This document shows, piece after piece, positions 47,635-61,181 of a stretch of 64,000 nt of DNA. The first letter of the stretch is position 1. Every line of letters begins with the position of its first letter. The translations under genes and the position numbers were made by a program. Below the pieces are notes generated by a model, which saw only the letters and a list, made by a program, of their open reading frames with translations, was not told the DNA's origin and did no database searches. The DNA comes from Acidobacteriota bacterium (GTDB taxonomy: Bacteria > Acidobacteriota > Blastocatellia > RBC074), in assembly GCA_016715865.1 (NCBI GenBank), contig JADJXM010000002.1:186001-250000 (forward strand). Direction: 5' to 3'.

Positions 47635-50499
47635 ATGCGTGAATGGTTGCCTTCAGGGACAATTATCGGCAGATACCATATCTCTTCGCGATTGAGCGCG
47701 AATGGGCTGGGTGAGGTCTACCTTGCAAGTGATACCTCCGCCGACAGGGATGTCGCATTGAAGCTCCTTCCGTCGGAACTTGTGGTTGAAGATGCGACGG
47801 TTAAAAGATTCATCGGAATCTATAAATCCATCACACAGCTTCGTCATCGAAATATCTGTCAAATCTATGAAGGCGGCATCACTGAAAACGGGCGGCCGTA
47901 CATCGCGATGGAGTACATCAAGGGGCAGTCGCTTGATATGCTCGGGTACGGGCACCAGTTGAATCTGGCGGAGCTGATCGAGATCGTGATTCAGATTGCC
48001 GAGGCGCTCGAGTATGCTCATCAGAAGGGATGGCTGCACCTTGAAATCAAGCCGTCAAATCTGATTATTAAGCAGGGGCTGAAGGTTCTGGTGCTCGATT
48101 TTGGGCAGAGCCTCGCCTTTCCTCCATCGATGTCGATGGCCGAACCGCTCAGATTGACGCCGGGGAATGCAGCATACCTCAGTCCCGAACAGGTCTCGGG
48201 CGAAAAGCCCGATCAACGGGCCGATATATTCAGCCTGGGAGTGGTCTTTTACGAACTGCTGGCCGGGCATACACCCTTTGTCGGCCTCAATGTCGATGAG
48301 GTATTGGCATCCGTGACGCTGGCCCAGCCTTTGCCGTTGACGGAATTTCGCGAAGATTTGCCGGCTGAACTGACGATGATTGTGGGCAAGGCTCTGGCAA
48401 AGGATCCGGGTGAGCGTTACCAGACGATGGCTGAGATGGCGCGCGACCTGCGGCAGTTGGGCACGCGTCGTGACACCTGGTTCGCATCCGCAGAAACGTC
48501 GATCGATGCAGTGGCCGAGGCGCTTGGAGTCAACCTTCCTCAGGGAAAATCCGTTGCTGATCTGCGTCAGTCAGGCAGGAACCAACCGAACAAGGGCGAC
48601 AGACTGGCTCCCGGATCTTTCATCGAGGATCTGAAAAAAGCGTTCACCACCTTGCTGGAAAACTCGTTGAAGAAGAGGGGCGGCAAGGCCGGCGATATGA
48701 TGGTATTGACTGACCGGTCTTTTCTGCAGGATACGAAAGATCTGCTCAAATCCTGGTGGCGCAGGATTCTGGTCATTACGCTGTTCATCTTCGGGCTGAT
48801 TTGGGCGATTCCGCTGGCCTGGCAGTTATGGAGTGATAATGACGAGAAAGAGAGATTGCCTGCCGGTCTCAGAACGAACCTGCTCACCTCAGTCGGAAAA
48901 GTCACCGACGCTGCCATCTCACCAGATGGCAAGACAATAGCTTATTCCGTCATCGAAGGCGATATTCAGAACCTGATGGTCAAGGATCTGGATAACCCCG
49001 AAGTTTTCAGGATCGCTACAGCCAAAGGGCTGGAGTTTCGCGGTCTCACATTTTCTCCGGATGGCCGTTCGGTGGCATTCGTTAAGGGGCTGCCGTTCAA
49101 TTTGGGGGAACTTTATCGTGTCCGTATACGAGGCGGCATCGAAGAGAGGCTCAGCGATCAGCCGGTGATCGGAGCCCCGGCCATCTCTCCTGATGGCAGC
49201 CGGTATGCCTATGTCGCAGCCAACTCCGATAATTCCGAAACCACACTGGTGATCATAGAATCGAATGGGGTTAAGCGACCGATTGCCAAACGAAAGAGCC
49301 CCCTGTTCTTCTACCCTGGAGGTCTGGCGTGGTCTCCCGATGGAAAAAGCATTGCCTGCGTGACAAATGATTCGTCCAGCAGCTGGTATCTCAAGATCGT
49401 TTCCATCGCTGTTGACGAGACCGGTGAGAAGACCCTGAATCCAGGCCCCTGGTCCGAGATCGAGCGCATCGTATGGATGCCCGATGGCCGGGGCCTGATA
49501 GTCTCCGCCAGCGGTCCATACAATCGATCGATGCAATTGTGGCGGATTGAAATTCCGACTGGAGAAGCCTTCGAGATCACAGGCGATAAGAGCGATTATC
49601 GTGGCGTCAGTCTGAGCGCCGATTCAAGGTCGCTCATCAGCGTTCAGCATGAATCACTGTCCAATATCTGGATTGCATCGGGATCCGACATCAACAGGGT
49701 CCAGCAGTTGACGCGCGATGTAGGCGATGGAATAGATGGATTGGCCTGGACCGCGGACGACCGCATTGTTTATGTTTCATCGGCCGGCGGCCGTGAAACG
49801 ATCTGGATCACCGGTTTGAACGTCAACGCGCAAAGACCTCTGCCGGTCGCCCCGGAAGGCGGCGCTGGTGGAGAGTATCAACCTGCGGTGTCGCCCCTGG
49901 GCAATAATCTTGTTTATGTTGTCGAACGACCGAATGGGACCTATCTTTGGCGCAGCGAACTCGATCGCCGAAACCTGAGACGGTTGACCGATGAGAGCAT
50001 GGTCTTCCATCCGGTTTTCACCGCCAATGGGCGCGGCATCATCTATTCAGTCCTGAGAAGCCGGCGACGCGTCATCGCGCAACTCGACATTGATGGCGGG
50101 GCTCCGAAAACCCTGATTGAAAAACAGGCATGGCGGCCCGTTCTTTCTCCTGACGGTACAAAGCTGGCATGCAATTACCGGGACGAGGCAACGGGTCAAT
50201 GGAAGATCGGAATTTTTTCATCAAGCGGTGGGTTGCCAATGTCGATATTTGACGGACCGGGTTCATGGCATCGCATCATTCGCTGGCTGCCGGATGGGCA
50301 GTCTGTCGCCTATCCGGTCACAACCGGAGGAGTCACAAATATCTGGGTCCAGCCGCTGGCAGGCGGAGCGCCGACCCAAATGACCAATTCACGAATTGGT
50401 CGCATCTTCGATTTTACATGGTCGAACAGTGGCCAGTACATCGCTTTCGCTCAGGGATGGGTCTCCAGCGATGTGGTGATACTCACAAATTTTAGATAA
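47635..50499 (+). CDS. Degenerate Ser/Thr kinase fused to TolB-type beta-propeller
   Basis: 954 residues. Residues about 10-280 form an eukaryote-like kinase fold. Lys43 (A-L-K-L) and DFG (D155) are present, but the catalytic-loop Asp is Glu137 (HLEIKPSN), the glycine loop reads S-A-N-G-L-G and the alphaC Glu is absent. One membrane helix lies at about 378-400. The C-terminal part (about 415-950) has WD40/TolB-like blades with S-P-D-G-K-x-I-A-Y repeats. Kinase-propeller fusions with a cytosolic kinase and extracytoplasmic sensor are common in Acidobacteriota; this one may be a pseudokinase sensor. It lies 12 bp after the acyl-CoA dehydrogenase stop, in the same direction. Confidence 0.88.
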   Translation: MREWLPSGTIIGRYHISSRLSANGLGEVYLASDTSADRDVALKLLPSELVVEDATVKRFIGIYKSITQLRHRNICQIYEGGITENGRPYIAMEYIKGQSLDMLGYGHQLNLAELIEIVIQIAEALEYAHQKGWLHLEIKPSNLIIKQGLKVLVLDFGQSLAFPPSMSMAEPLRLTPGNAAYLSPEQVSGEKPDQRADIFSLGVVFYELLAGHTPFVGLNVDEVLASVTLAQPLPLTEFREDLPAELTMIVGKALAKDPGERYQTMAEMARDLRQLGTRRDTWFASAETSIDAVAEALGVNLPQGKSVADLRQSGRNQPNKGDRLAPGSFIEDLKKAFTTLLENSLKKRGGKAGDMMVLTDRSFLQDTKDLLKSWWRRILVITLFIFGLIWAIPLAWQLWSDNDEKERLPAGLRTNLLTSVGKVTDAAISPDGKTIAYSVIEGDIQNLMVKDLDNPEVFRIATAKGLEFRGLTFSPDGRSVAFVKGLPFNLGELYRVRIRGGIEERLSDQPVIGAPAISPDGSRYAYVAANSDNSETTLVIIESNGVKRPIAKRKSPLFFYPGGLAWSPDGKSIACVTNDSSSSWYLKIVSIAVDETGEKTLNPGPWSEIERIVWMPDGRGLIVSASGPYNRSMQLWRIEIPTGEAFEITGDKSDYRGVSLSADSRSLISVQHESLSNIWIASGSDINRVQQLTRDVGDGIDGLAWTADDRIVYVSSAGGRETIWITGLNVNAQRPLPVAPEGGAGGEYQPAVSPLGNNLVYVVERPNGTYLWRSELDRRNLRRLTDESMVFHPVFTANGRGIIYSVLRSRRRVIAQLDIDGGAPKTLIEKQAWRPVLSPDGTKLACNYRDEATGQWKIGIFSSSGGLPMSIFDGPGSWHRIIRWLPDGQSVAYPVTTGGVTNIWVQPLAGGAPTQMTNSRIGRIFDFTWSNSGQYIAFAQGWVSSDVVILTNFR

Positions 50500-50553
50500 T
50501 ATTAGTAACTGCTCAGCCTATACTGGTGAGTGGAAATTCCACAGGAGCAGTGC

Positions 50554-51126
50554 ATGGATAAGCCTTCGACGAACCTGAGCGTATCCGAGATTCTGGCTGA
50601 AATCGCGTCTGTGACACGCGATGTCGCCGCAACATTCGGCCATCTAAACTCCAATCAGTTGAACTGGAAGCCAGATGAAGGCCAGTGGAGCATCGGACAG
50701 TGCCTCGATCATCTTATAACAACCAATTCGCACTATTTCCCGGTAGTGGAGCAGGTGGTAAATGGTGACTATTACGCCACGTTCTGGCAGCGTGTTCCAG
50801 TCATTCCAGGGTTTTTCGGCCGGATGATGCTCAATGCGCTCAATCCGGACTCAACGCAAACGTTTTCAGCACCAAAAGGATTTCAGCCTTCACAAAGCGA
50901 TATCGATGAGGGTATTATCAGTCGCTTCTTAGAACATCAGCGGAGGCTTGGCGAAATGATCGATTCGAGCAAAGACAAGCAACTTGATAAAATAATCATC
51001 GCCTCGCCTGTCACTGGTATCATCACCTACAGCCTGCTCAATGCCTACCGCATTCTGGCGATACACGAGAGAAGGCATTTCAGGCAGGCGAAACGCGTCC
51101 TGCAGCATCAGGGATTTCCAATATGA
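50554..51126 (+). CDS. DinB superfamily protein
   Basis: 190 residues from ATG 50554, chosen for AGGAG six bases upstream. A four-helix bundle with three metal-ligand His positions: S-I-G-Q-C-L-D-H-L near the N-terminus and H-E-R-R-H-F-R-Q near the C-terminus. DinB/YfiT-like proteins bind divalent metal and include mycothiol- or bacillithiol-dependent transferases; this one's substrate is unknown. Same strand as the kinase gene but separated by 54 bp. Confidence 0.85.
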   Translation: MDKPSTNLSVSEILAEIASVTRDVAATFGHLNSNQLNWKPDEGQWSIGQCLDHLITTNSHYFPVVEQVVNGDYYATFWQRVPVIPGFFGRMMLNALNPDSTQTFSAPKGFQPSQSDIDEGIISRFLEHQRRLGEMIDSSKDKQLDKIIIASPVTGIITYSLLNAYRILAIHERRHFRQAKRVLQHQGFPI

Positions 51127-51282
51127 AGATCAACTGATCCAAATCGCGAGTTCGACTTCAACGGCTCGACACGCAAAGCCAAAACCGCCTTAACGGCGGG
51201 GGTGTGTCCGGTGGAAGGGCCGAAAGAATCTCAATTATCGTCTCGCCGGGATCGGTGATCGACGACTCTTCCTGTCAAAAAT

Positions 51283-52731
51283 ATGAGTGAACAATTGTAT
51301 TCGGTTCCATCCGGGTCTCAGAATGAGAACCCCGGGCCGGCCGGCAGTTCCGGCTGGTTTTCTGTTGTTCGAGAAGCGCTTCGAGGTTCGCATCACGACT
51401 TCACATCCGGCAGCATTGGCAAAGCCATATTCCTGCTGTCAGTTCCCATGGTCCTTGAAATGGCCATGGAATCTCTCTTCGGCATCGTCAACGTCTATTG
51501 GGTCTCACATCTGGGTCGTGACCAGACGGCCGCAGTCGGCATCACTGAATCACTGCTGACGATCGTCTTCACCGTCGCAATGGGACTGAGCATGGCTACG
51601 ACCGCTCTGGTTGCCCGCAGGATAGGTGAAAAAGATCATGAAGGTGCTGCCAGGGCCGCCGTCCAGTCGATTGTTCTGGGGATTATTGTTTCGATTCCGA
51701 TTGCGCTCATCGGCGTTTTTGGTTACAGCCGGCTCTTCTGGATGATGAACGCCGCGCCTTCGGTTCAGTTGGCCGGGCGCGGTTACATAAGCATGATCTT
51801 CGGCGCCAATGTGGTCATCATGCTGCTCTTTCTGATCAACGCGATCTTTCGCGGTGCAGGCGATGCCGCAATCGCCATGCGGGCCCTCTGGATCGGTAAC
51901 ATCATCAATCTGATCCTGGATCCTTGCCTCATCTTCGGGCTCGGCCCGTTTCCTGAGCTGGGAGTGACGGGATCGGCGATCGCCACCACAATCGGCAGAA
52001 GCTGCGGCGTGATCTATCAATTTAACCGGCTCTTCGGCGGTCACAGTCGTGTGCCGATAAACTTCAGCCAGTTCCGACCGGATTTTTCGATGATGTGGAG
52101 AATAGTTCGAATCTCTACCGGAGGGATGCTTCAGAACATCGTCGCGACAGCCGCCTGGATGTTCCTCATGAGCATTGTCGGCAAATTCGGCAGCGCCGCT
52201 CAGGCCGGCTATACAATCGCCATTCGCATCATCATCGTCGCGCTTCTGCCCTCCTGGGGAATGAGCATGGCGGCGGCCACGCTGGTCGGCCAGAACCTCG
52301 GGGCGAAAAAGCCGGATCGTGCCGAAAAATCGGTCTGGCTTGCGGCGCACAGCAATGCCATTTTTCTGGGTACTGTGGCGATCTTCTTCATCTTCTTCGC
52401 CGAGTACCTGATCAGCATCTTCACGACCGATCCGGCAGTCGTGCCTTATGGCGTCGATGCGTTGCGTTACATCAGCTATGGCTATGTCTTTTACGGCTAC
52501 GGCATGGTCATGATCATGTCGTTTAACGGCTCCGGTGATACGATGACGCCGACATTCATCAACCTGTTCTGTTTCTGGGCTCTGCAGATTCCGCTCGCCT
52601 ATGCCCTATCGTCATGGACCGGGCTTGGGGCGAGGGGCGTCTTCCTGGCCGTGACGATCGCTGAGTCGGTACTGGCGATCATCGCCATATACCTCTTCCG
52701 GAAAGGTAAATGGAAATCGCGTCAGATTTGA
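51283..52731 (+). CDS. MATE family multidrug/toxin efflux transporter
   Basis: 482 residues with about twelve membrane helices in two homologous halves. Characteristic segments are L-S-V-P-M-V-L-E-M (helix 1), a conserved L-D-P region in I-I-N-L-I-L-D-P-C-L-I-F-G, and the second-half G-Q-N-L-G-A-K-K-P-D-R-A. Expels organic cations or metabolites using a Na+ or H+ gradient. The 156-bp leader has a small GC hairpin (CCGCC-TTAAC-GGCGG) but no recognised riboswitch. A perfect hairpin follows the stop. Confidence 0.92.
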   Translation: MSEQLYSVPSGSQNENPGPAGSSGWFSVVREALRGSHHDFTSGSIGKAIFLLSVPMVLEMAMESLFGIVNVYWVSHLGRDQTAAVGITESLLTIVFTVAMGLSMATTALVARRIGEKDHEGAARAAVQSIVLGIIVSIPIALIGVFGYSRLFWMMNAAPSVQLAGRGYISMIFGANVVIMLLFLINAIFRGAGDAAIAMRALWIGNIINLILDPCLIFGLGPFPELGVTGSAIATTIGRSCGVIYQFNRLFGGHSRVPINFSQFRPDFSMMWRIVRISTGGMLQNIVATAAWMFLMSIVGKFGSAAQAGYTIAIRIIIVALLPSWGMSMAAATLVGQNLGAKKPDRAEKSVWLAAHSNAIFLGTVAIFFIFFAEYLISIFTTDPAVVPYGVDALRYISYGYVFYGYGMVMIMSFNGSGDTMTPTFINLFCFWALQIPLAYALSSWTGLGARGVFLAVTIAESVLAIIAIYLFRKGKWKSRQI

Positions 52732-52739
52732 GCCAATAC

Positions 52740-52773
52740 CCGGGAGCGCAGGCAAGGGTGCCTGCGCTCCCGG
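52740..52773. terminator. Perfect 15-bp hairpin, GGGAGCGCAGGC family
   Basis: The 15-nt arms at 52740-52754 and 52759-52773 are fully complementary around an AGGG loop, 8 bp after the MATE stop. No U-tract follows, so it may stabilise or attenuate rather than terminate alone. The arm shares GGGAGCGCAGGC with the long palindrome at 59800-59911. Confidence 0.75.
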
Positions 52774-52800
52774 ATCAGATAAATTTGAAATGGAGAAAAC

Positions 52801-54279
52801 ATGTCAACAGTTGAATTGATGAAAAGAGCTTCAGCATACTCGATCGGCCTCGCGCTTCTGACTTTGGCCATCGCCTGCGGGACTTCACCATCGGCGCCGA
52901 CCAGCGAAAGCGGCCGTTACGATCTGGTCATCGCCAACGGAAGAGTGATCGATCCTGAATCGAACCTCGATGCGGTGCGCAATGTCGGCATCAATGGCGA
53001 TCGCATCGTCGCGATCTCAGCCGATGCGCTCGAGGGCAGGACCACGCTCGATGCAAGCGAGATGGTCGTCGCTCCGGGCTTCATCGACATGCACTCGCAC
53101 GGGCAGGATGATGAAAATTACCGGTACAAGGCGATGGACGGCGTGACGACGGCGCTCGAACTCGAAGTCGGGGCTTCACCGGTTAAGGACTGGTATGCTC
53201 AGCGTGAAGGAAAAGCGCTCGTCAATTTCGGCGCCACCGTCGGACATGTGCCTGCCCGTATGAGAGTCGCCGGAGATTCAGGCACTTTTCTGCCGCGCGA
53301 CAAGGCGATGACGACAAGGCTGACTGCCGGGCAGAATCAACAACTCGAGGACTTCATCAATCAGGGGCTGGATGAAGGGGCGATAGGCATCGGCTACGGC
53401 ATCGCCTATGTTCCGGCCGCGACGCGCGGAGAGATCCTTGATCTCTTTCGTCTCTCAGTCGATCGCAAAGTGACAAATTACACGCACCTCCGTTCGCACG
53501 GAGCGATCGAACCGGGCAGCGCCATCGAATCGGTTCAGGAAGTGCTGGCCAATGCTGCCGCGACCGGCGCTTCGCTACACATCGTTCATATCACCAGCAC
53601 TGGTTTGAGCCAGACAGAGACCTGCCTGCAGCTCATTCGCGGAGCTCGCAAAAATGGAGTCGATGTCACGACCGAGGCATACCCCTACACCGCCGCCATG
53701 ACCGGCCTCGAAACAGCTATCTTCAATGAAGGCTGGCAGGAGAAGATGAACATCACCTTCAAGGATCTGCAATGGGTCGCGACGGGCGAGCGACTGACAC
53801 AGGAATCATTCGCAAAGTACCGCAAACAGGGTAGTCTGGTCGTCATTCATTCGATCCCTGAGGCTATAGCCCGCATGGCGATCGAGGACACATCCGTTAT
53901 CGTAGCGAGTGACGGTTTGCTCAACGCTGGAAAAGGCCATCCCCGCGGAGCCGGCAGCTACGCTCGTGTCCTTGGTCATTACGTTCGCGATCAGAAGGCA
54001 ATTACATTGATCGAGGCGCTCCGCAAAATGTCGCTATTGCCCGCTCAGCGCCTCGAAACGACCGTTCCAATGATGAAAAACAAGGGACGCATCAAGATCG
54101 GAGCAGATGCCGATCTGTCAATCTTCGATCCGGCGAAGGTTATCGACAAAGCGACATTTGATAACCCGGCGCAATACTCTGAAGGATTCAAATACGTGAT
54201 CGTCAACGGCGTCCGGGTCGTCTCGGAGGGAAAACTGGTCGATGGCGTGTACCCGGGTGTCGGGATCAGGCGGAAATAG
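52801..54279 (+). CDS. D-aminoacylase-like amidohydrolase lipoprotein
   Basis: 492 residues. Lipobox LAIACG with Cys26. Metal-dependent amidohydrolase barrel: G-F-I-D-M-H-S-H-G (about 93-101, HxH), THLRSHG, HIVHITSTG and V-A-S-D-G-L-L-N (the Asp) follow in the order of N-acyl-D-amino-acid deacylases. A small beta domain flanks the barrel at both ends (N-G-R-V-I-D-P-E and I-K-I-G-A-D-A-D-L). Located in the periplasm, it may hydrolyse N-acyl-D-amino acids or dipeptides. Start fixed by GGAG six bases upstream. Confidence 0.88.
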   Translation: MSTVELMKRASAYSIGLALLTLAIACGTSPSAPTSESGRYDLVIANGRVIDPESNLDAVRNVGINGDRIVAISADALEGRTTLDASEMVVAPGFIDMHSHGQDDENYRYKAMDGVTTALELEVGASPVKDWYAQREGKALVNFGATVGHVPARMRVAGDSGTFLPRDKAMTTRLTAGQNQQLEDFINQGLDEGAIGIGYGIAYVPAATRGEILDLFRLSVDRKVTNYTHLRSHGAIEPGSAIESVQEVLANAAATGASLHIVHITSTGLSQTETCLQLIRGARKNGVDVTTEAYPYTAAMTGLETAIFNEGWQEKMNITFKDLQWVATGERLTQESFAKYRKQGSLVVIHSIPEAIARMAIEDTSVIVASDGLLNAGKGHPRGAGSYARVLGHYVRDQKAITLIEALRKMSLLPAQRLETTVPMMKNKGRIKIGADADLSIFDPAKVIDKATFDNPAQYSEGFKYVIVNGVRVVSEGKLVDGVYPGVGIRRK

Positions 54280-54336
54280 GCTTATGAATGAAGTGTGGAC
54301 GTAAGTGTCTGAGTCTATCGAAGTCAAGTACTTCAT

Positions 54337-55317
54337 CTATCTAGCCCTCTGGATGGCCATAACGGTCAGGTCGTCGGAAGTCCTCTCACCTGCGAGGAAA
54401 CTCTTCAGGTCAACCATGCATTCTGCGATCAACGATTCAACAGTAAGCATGTGGCTGTCACTTACCTGCTTCGTCAATCGTTCGACTCCATATTCTTCGT
54501 CCAGGCCGTTGCGCGCTTCGGACAGTCCGTCAGTGTAAAGGAGCAGCGAATCGCCTGGGGCCAGATTGACCTTGAAGCAGGAAAACTGCGTTTCGCAGAA
54601 GAGGCCGATGGGAAGTCCCATGGATTCGATACTCTCGACCCCGTCGCGACGCAGCCAGAAGACAGGCATATGTCCGGCGTTGCATATCTCGACTTCCCCG
54701 GCAGGGGCAGCCTTGCCGCAAACCAGCGTGGCGTAATATGTCGGCAGAGTACTCTCGCAGAAAAGGCTGCTCACGCGCTCGACCAGTTGTTCCAGCGGAA
54801 GGCCGATCGAGATAAGCGAACGGAACATGGCGTGCAGTTGAGTCATGAGCATCGCCGCCGCGACGCCCTTGCCCGAAACGTCGCCGAGTATGAAATAGAG
54901 GTTGCCGTGGCGGTCGTTCACAAGGTCGCAATAATCGCCGCTCACAGGGCCTGCCGGTTCGTAATGGCAAGCGACCTGCCAGTCGCCGAAAACGAACCCG
55001 GGTTTCGGCAGCATTTCCGTTTGAATCCGCGCTGCCATTTCGAGGTCGCGTTCGAGCATTTCACGCTCGCGCTGTGAAATGTGATCGAGACAGAAGCGCG
55101 CAAGCGGATCGGCCATCAGCCGATCTGTCTCGACAGGGTCGTGGCATACCTCGCACAAGCCGAAAGTGCCATCGTCCATTCGCGACAGCGCCGCGTCGAC
55201 TTCGTGCAGCAGCCGTCGCAAATCACGGGATTGGCTGGACTTGACCAGTGCCGCGCTGAGCTGTTGTTTTCGATCCAGCAACTGATTGCGCATAATGATC
55301 TCTGTCTGGTCTATCAT
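54337..55317 (-). CDS. RsbU-type SpoIIE phosphatase with N-terminal DksA/TraR-like zinc finger
   Basis: 326 residues from ATG 55317, just after a GAGGAGGAG ribosome site; the longer frame to 55377 adds 20 unlikely codons. Residues about 8-80 are a DksA/TraR-like coiled finger with C55-x2-C58-x17-C76-x2-H79, one His replacing the last Cys. Residues about 95-325 form a PP2C/SpoIIE domain: A-A-R-I-Q-T-E-M-L-P, G-P-V-S-G-D-Y-C-D-L, D-V-S-G-K-G-V-A-A-A-M and S-D-D-L-T. The phosphatase probably controls an anti-anti-sigma factor. The finger may bind RNA polymerase or only act as structure. Confidence 0.88.
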   Translation of the reverse strand: MIDQTEIIMRNQLLDRKQQLSAALVKSSQSRDLRRLLHEVDAALSRMDDGTFGLCEVCHDPVETDRLMADPLARFCLDHISQREREMLERDLEMAARIQTEMLPKPGFVFGDWQVACHYEPAGPVSGDYCDLVNDRHGNLYFILGDVSGKGVAAAMLMTQLHAMFRSLISIGLPLEQLVERVSSLFCESTLPTYYATLVCGKAAPAGEVEICNAGHMPVFWLRRDGVESIESMGLPIGLFCETQFSCFKVNLAPGDSLLLYTDGLSEARNGLDEEYGVERLTKQVSDSHMLTVESLIAECMVDLKSFLAGERTSDDLTVMAIQRAR

Positions 55318-55466
55318 CTTCTCCTCCTCTGGCCTGATATCTTGTTGACGATAGTGTCCCACATATTTTATACGCATTTCTATCAGGCGAATAATAGGCG
55401 GCCCGGGTTGGAAATACCAGTCGGGTTTATGGCAAAGTAAAGGGCGAAAGTCCTGAAAGAATAAAA

Positions 55467-55910
<444 letters not shown>

Positions 55911-55937
55911 AAATCAAAAAATCAAATTGGACCTCTT

Positions 55938-58664
<2,727 letters not shown>

Positions 58665-58693
58665 GGACGATGAAATCATAGTAAGTTCGTCCA

Positions 58694-58735
<42 letters not shown>

Positions 58736-58742
58736 AAGTCCC

Positions 58743-58816
58743 GTATTATCTCTGTGATCTCTGTGGCTCAGTGGTTTAATCTCACCACTGAGCCACAGAG
58801 ATCACAGAGATAATAC
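58743..58816. repeat. Perfect 33-bp inverted repeat
   Basis: The arms 58743-58775 and 58784-58816 are exact reverse complements around an 8-nt loop. The arm contains CTCTGTGATCTCTGTGGCTC. It lies in the convergent gap between the GNAT fusion and LOG genes, so a bidirectional terminator or REP-like element is likely. A second, imperfect palindrome of the CACAAAG / CTTTGTG type follows at about 58835-58900. Confidence 0.9.
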
Positions 58817-58909
58817 AGACCATTTTCAGAGCAGGACACGAAGTAGACACAAAGAAAGACATAGCTTTTTTCCTTTGTGAATCTTTGTGTCCTTTGTGGA
58901 CGATCATTT

Positions 58910-59668
58910 TTATTCGCCAAGTATCCAGGATCGTTTCGGAACCCGACGCAGCCCGAACTTCTGAATCGCGTACTTCTCGATGTGAGCAATGGCTTCGGGC
59001 ACGGAATCGGTCAGTTTGACCAGATCAAGATCCGCGGGACTGATCGTGCCGGCTCCGACCATCATTCGCAGGTAATCGACCAGCGGTTCGAAGTAATCTT
59101 TACCCATTAAGACGATCGGAAAATTGCTGATCTTGCCTGTTTGAATCAGGGTCAGCGATTCGAACAGTTCGTCCATCGTACCCACACCGCCTGGCATGAC
59201 GACAAAGGCATATGAATATTTGACGAGCATCAGCTTGCGGACGAAGAAGTATTTGAATTCGAGCATCTTGTCCAGATAGGGATTGGGTTGCTGTTCGAAC
59301 GGCAGGATGATATTGCATCCTATCGAAGGACCCCCGGCATCCTTTGCGCCGCGATTGGCCGCTTCCATTATCCCGGGGCCGCCTCCGGTCATAACTGTGA
59401 ATCCAAGGCGACTGATCTCTGAGCCAGCCTGACGTGCGAGTTTGTAATAGTCATGTTCTTCGGAAAATCGCGCCGAACCGAAAACGGTGACGCATGGCCC
59501 CACGAAATGCAATGAACGAAATCCGCGGAATAATTCGCGCGTGATCCTCAGTATCGTCATCGCCTCTGTGGCCCGAGACCGTGGTCCTTCCAGAAACAAA
59601 CGATCGCCCTGAATGACCTTATCGGTTTTTATGGTCTCGAACGGGTTCGCGGGAGTCTCTGTCTGCAT
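58910..59668 (-). CDS. LOG family Rossmann protein (TIGR00730-type)
   Basis: 252 residues. GGGPGIMEAANRGA and PGGVGTMDELFE are the signature motifs of LOG/YvdD phosphoribohydrolases, which cut nucleoside 5'-monophosphates such as cytokinin-type N6-modified AMP to base plus ribose 5-phosphate. An added N-terminal 40 residues precede the fold, as in the longer TIGR00730 group. Start supported by AGAGGAA seven bases upstream. A nucleotide-salvage role is more likely than hormone production (inference). Confidence 0.9.
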   Translation of the reverse strand: MQTETPANPFETIKTDKVIQGDRLFLEGPRSRATEAMTILRITRELFRGFRSLHFVGPCVTVFGSARFSEEHDYYKLARQAGSEISRLGFTVMTGGGPGIMEAANRGAKDAGGPSIGCNIILPFEQQPNPYLDKMLEFKYFFVRKLMLVKYSYAFVVMPGGVGTMDELFESLTLIQTGKISNFPIVLMGKDYFEPLVDYLRMMVGAGTISPADLDLVKLTDSVPEAIAHIEKYAIQKFGLRRVPKRSWILGE

Positions 59669-61142
<1,474 letters not shown>

Positions 61143-61181
61143 CATACCGGGCGGGTGTTCAATCGATCTTCGGAGGGGAAT

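Noticed and set aside
51127..51282. Guanidine or other riboswitch before the MATE transporter
   Set aside because: Only one small GC hairpin is visible and no conserved riboswitch core was recognised; a covariance search would be needed.
51550..52350. 266-codon minus-strand ORF
   Set aside because: Antisense to the MATE gene, composed of charged low-complexity sequence; shadow frame.
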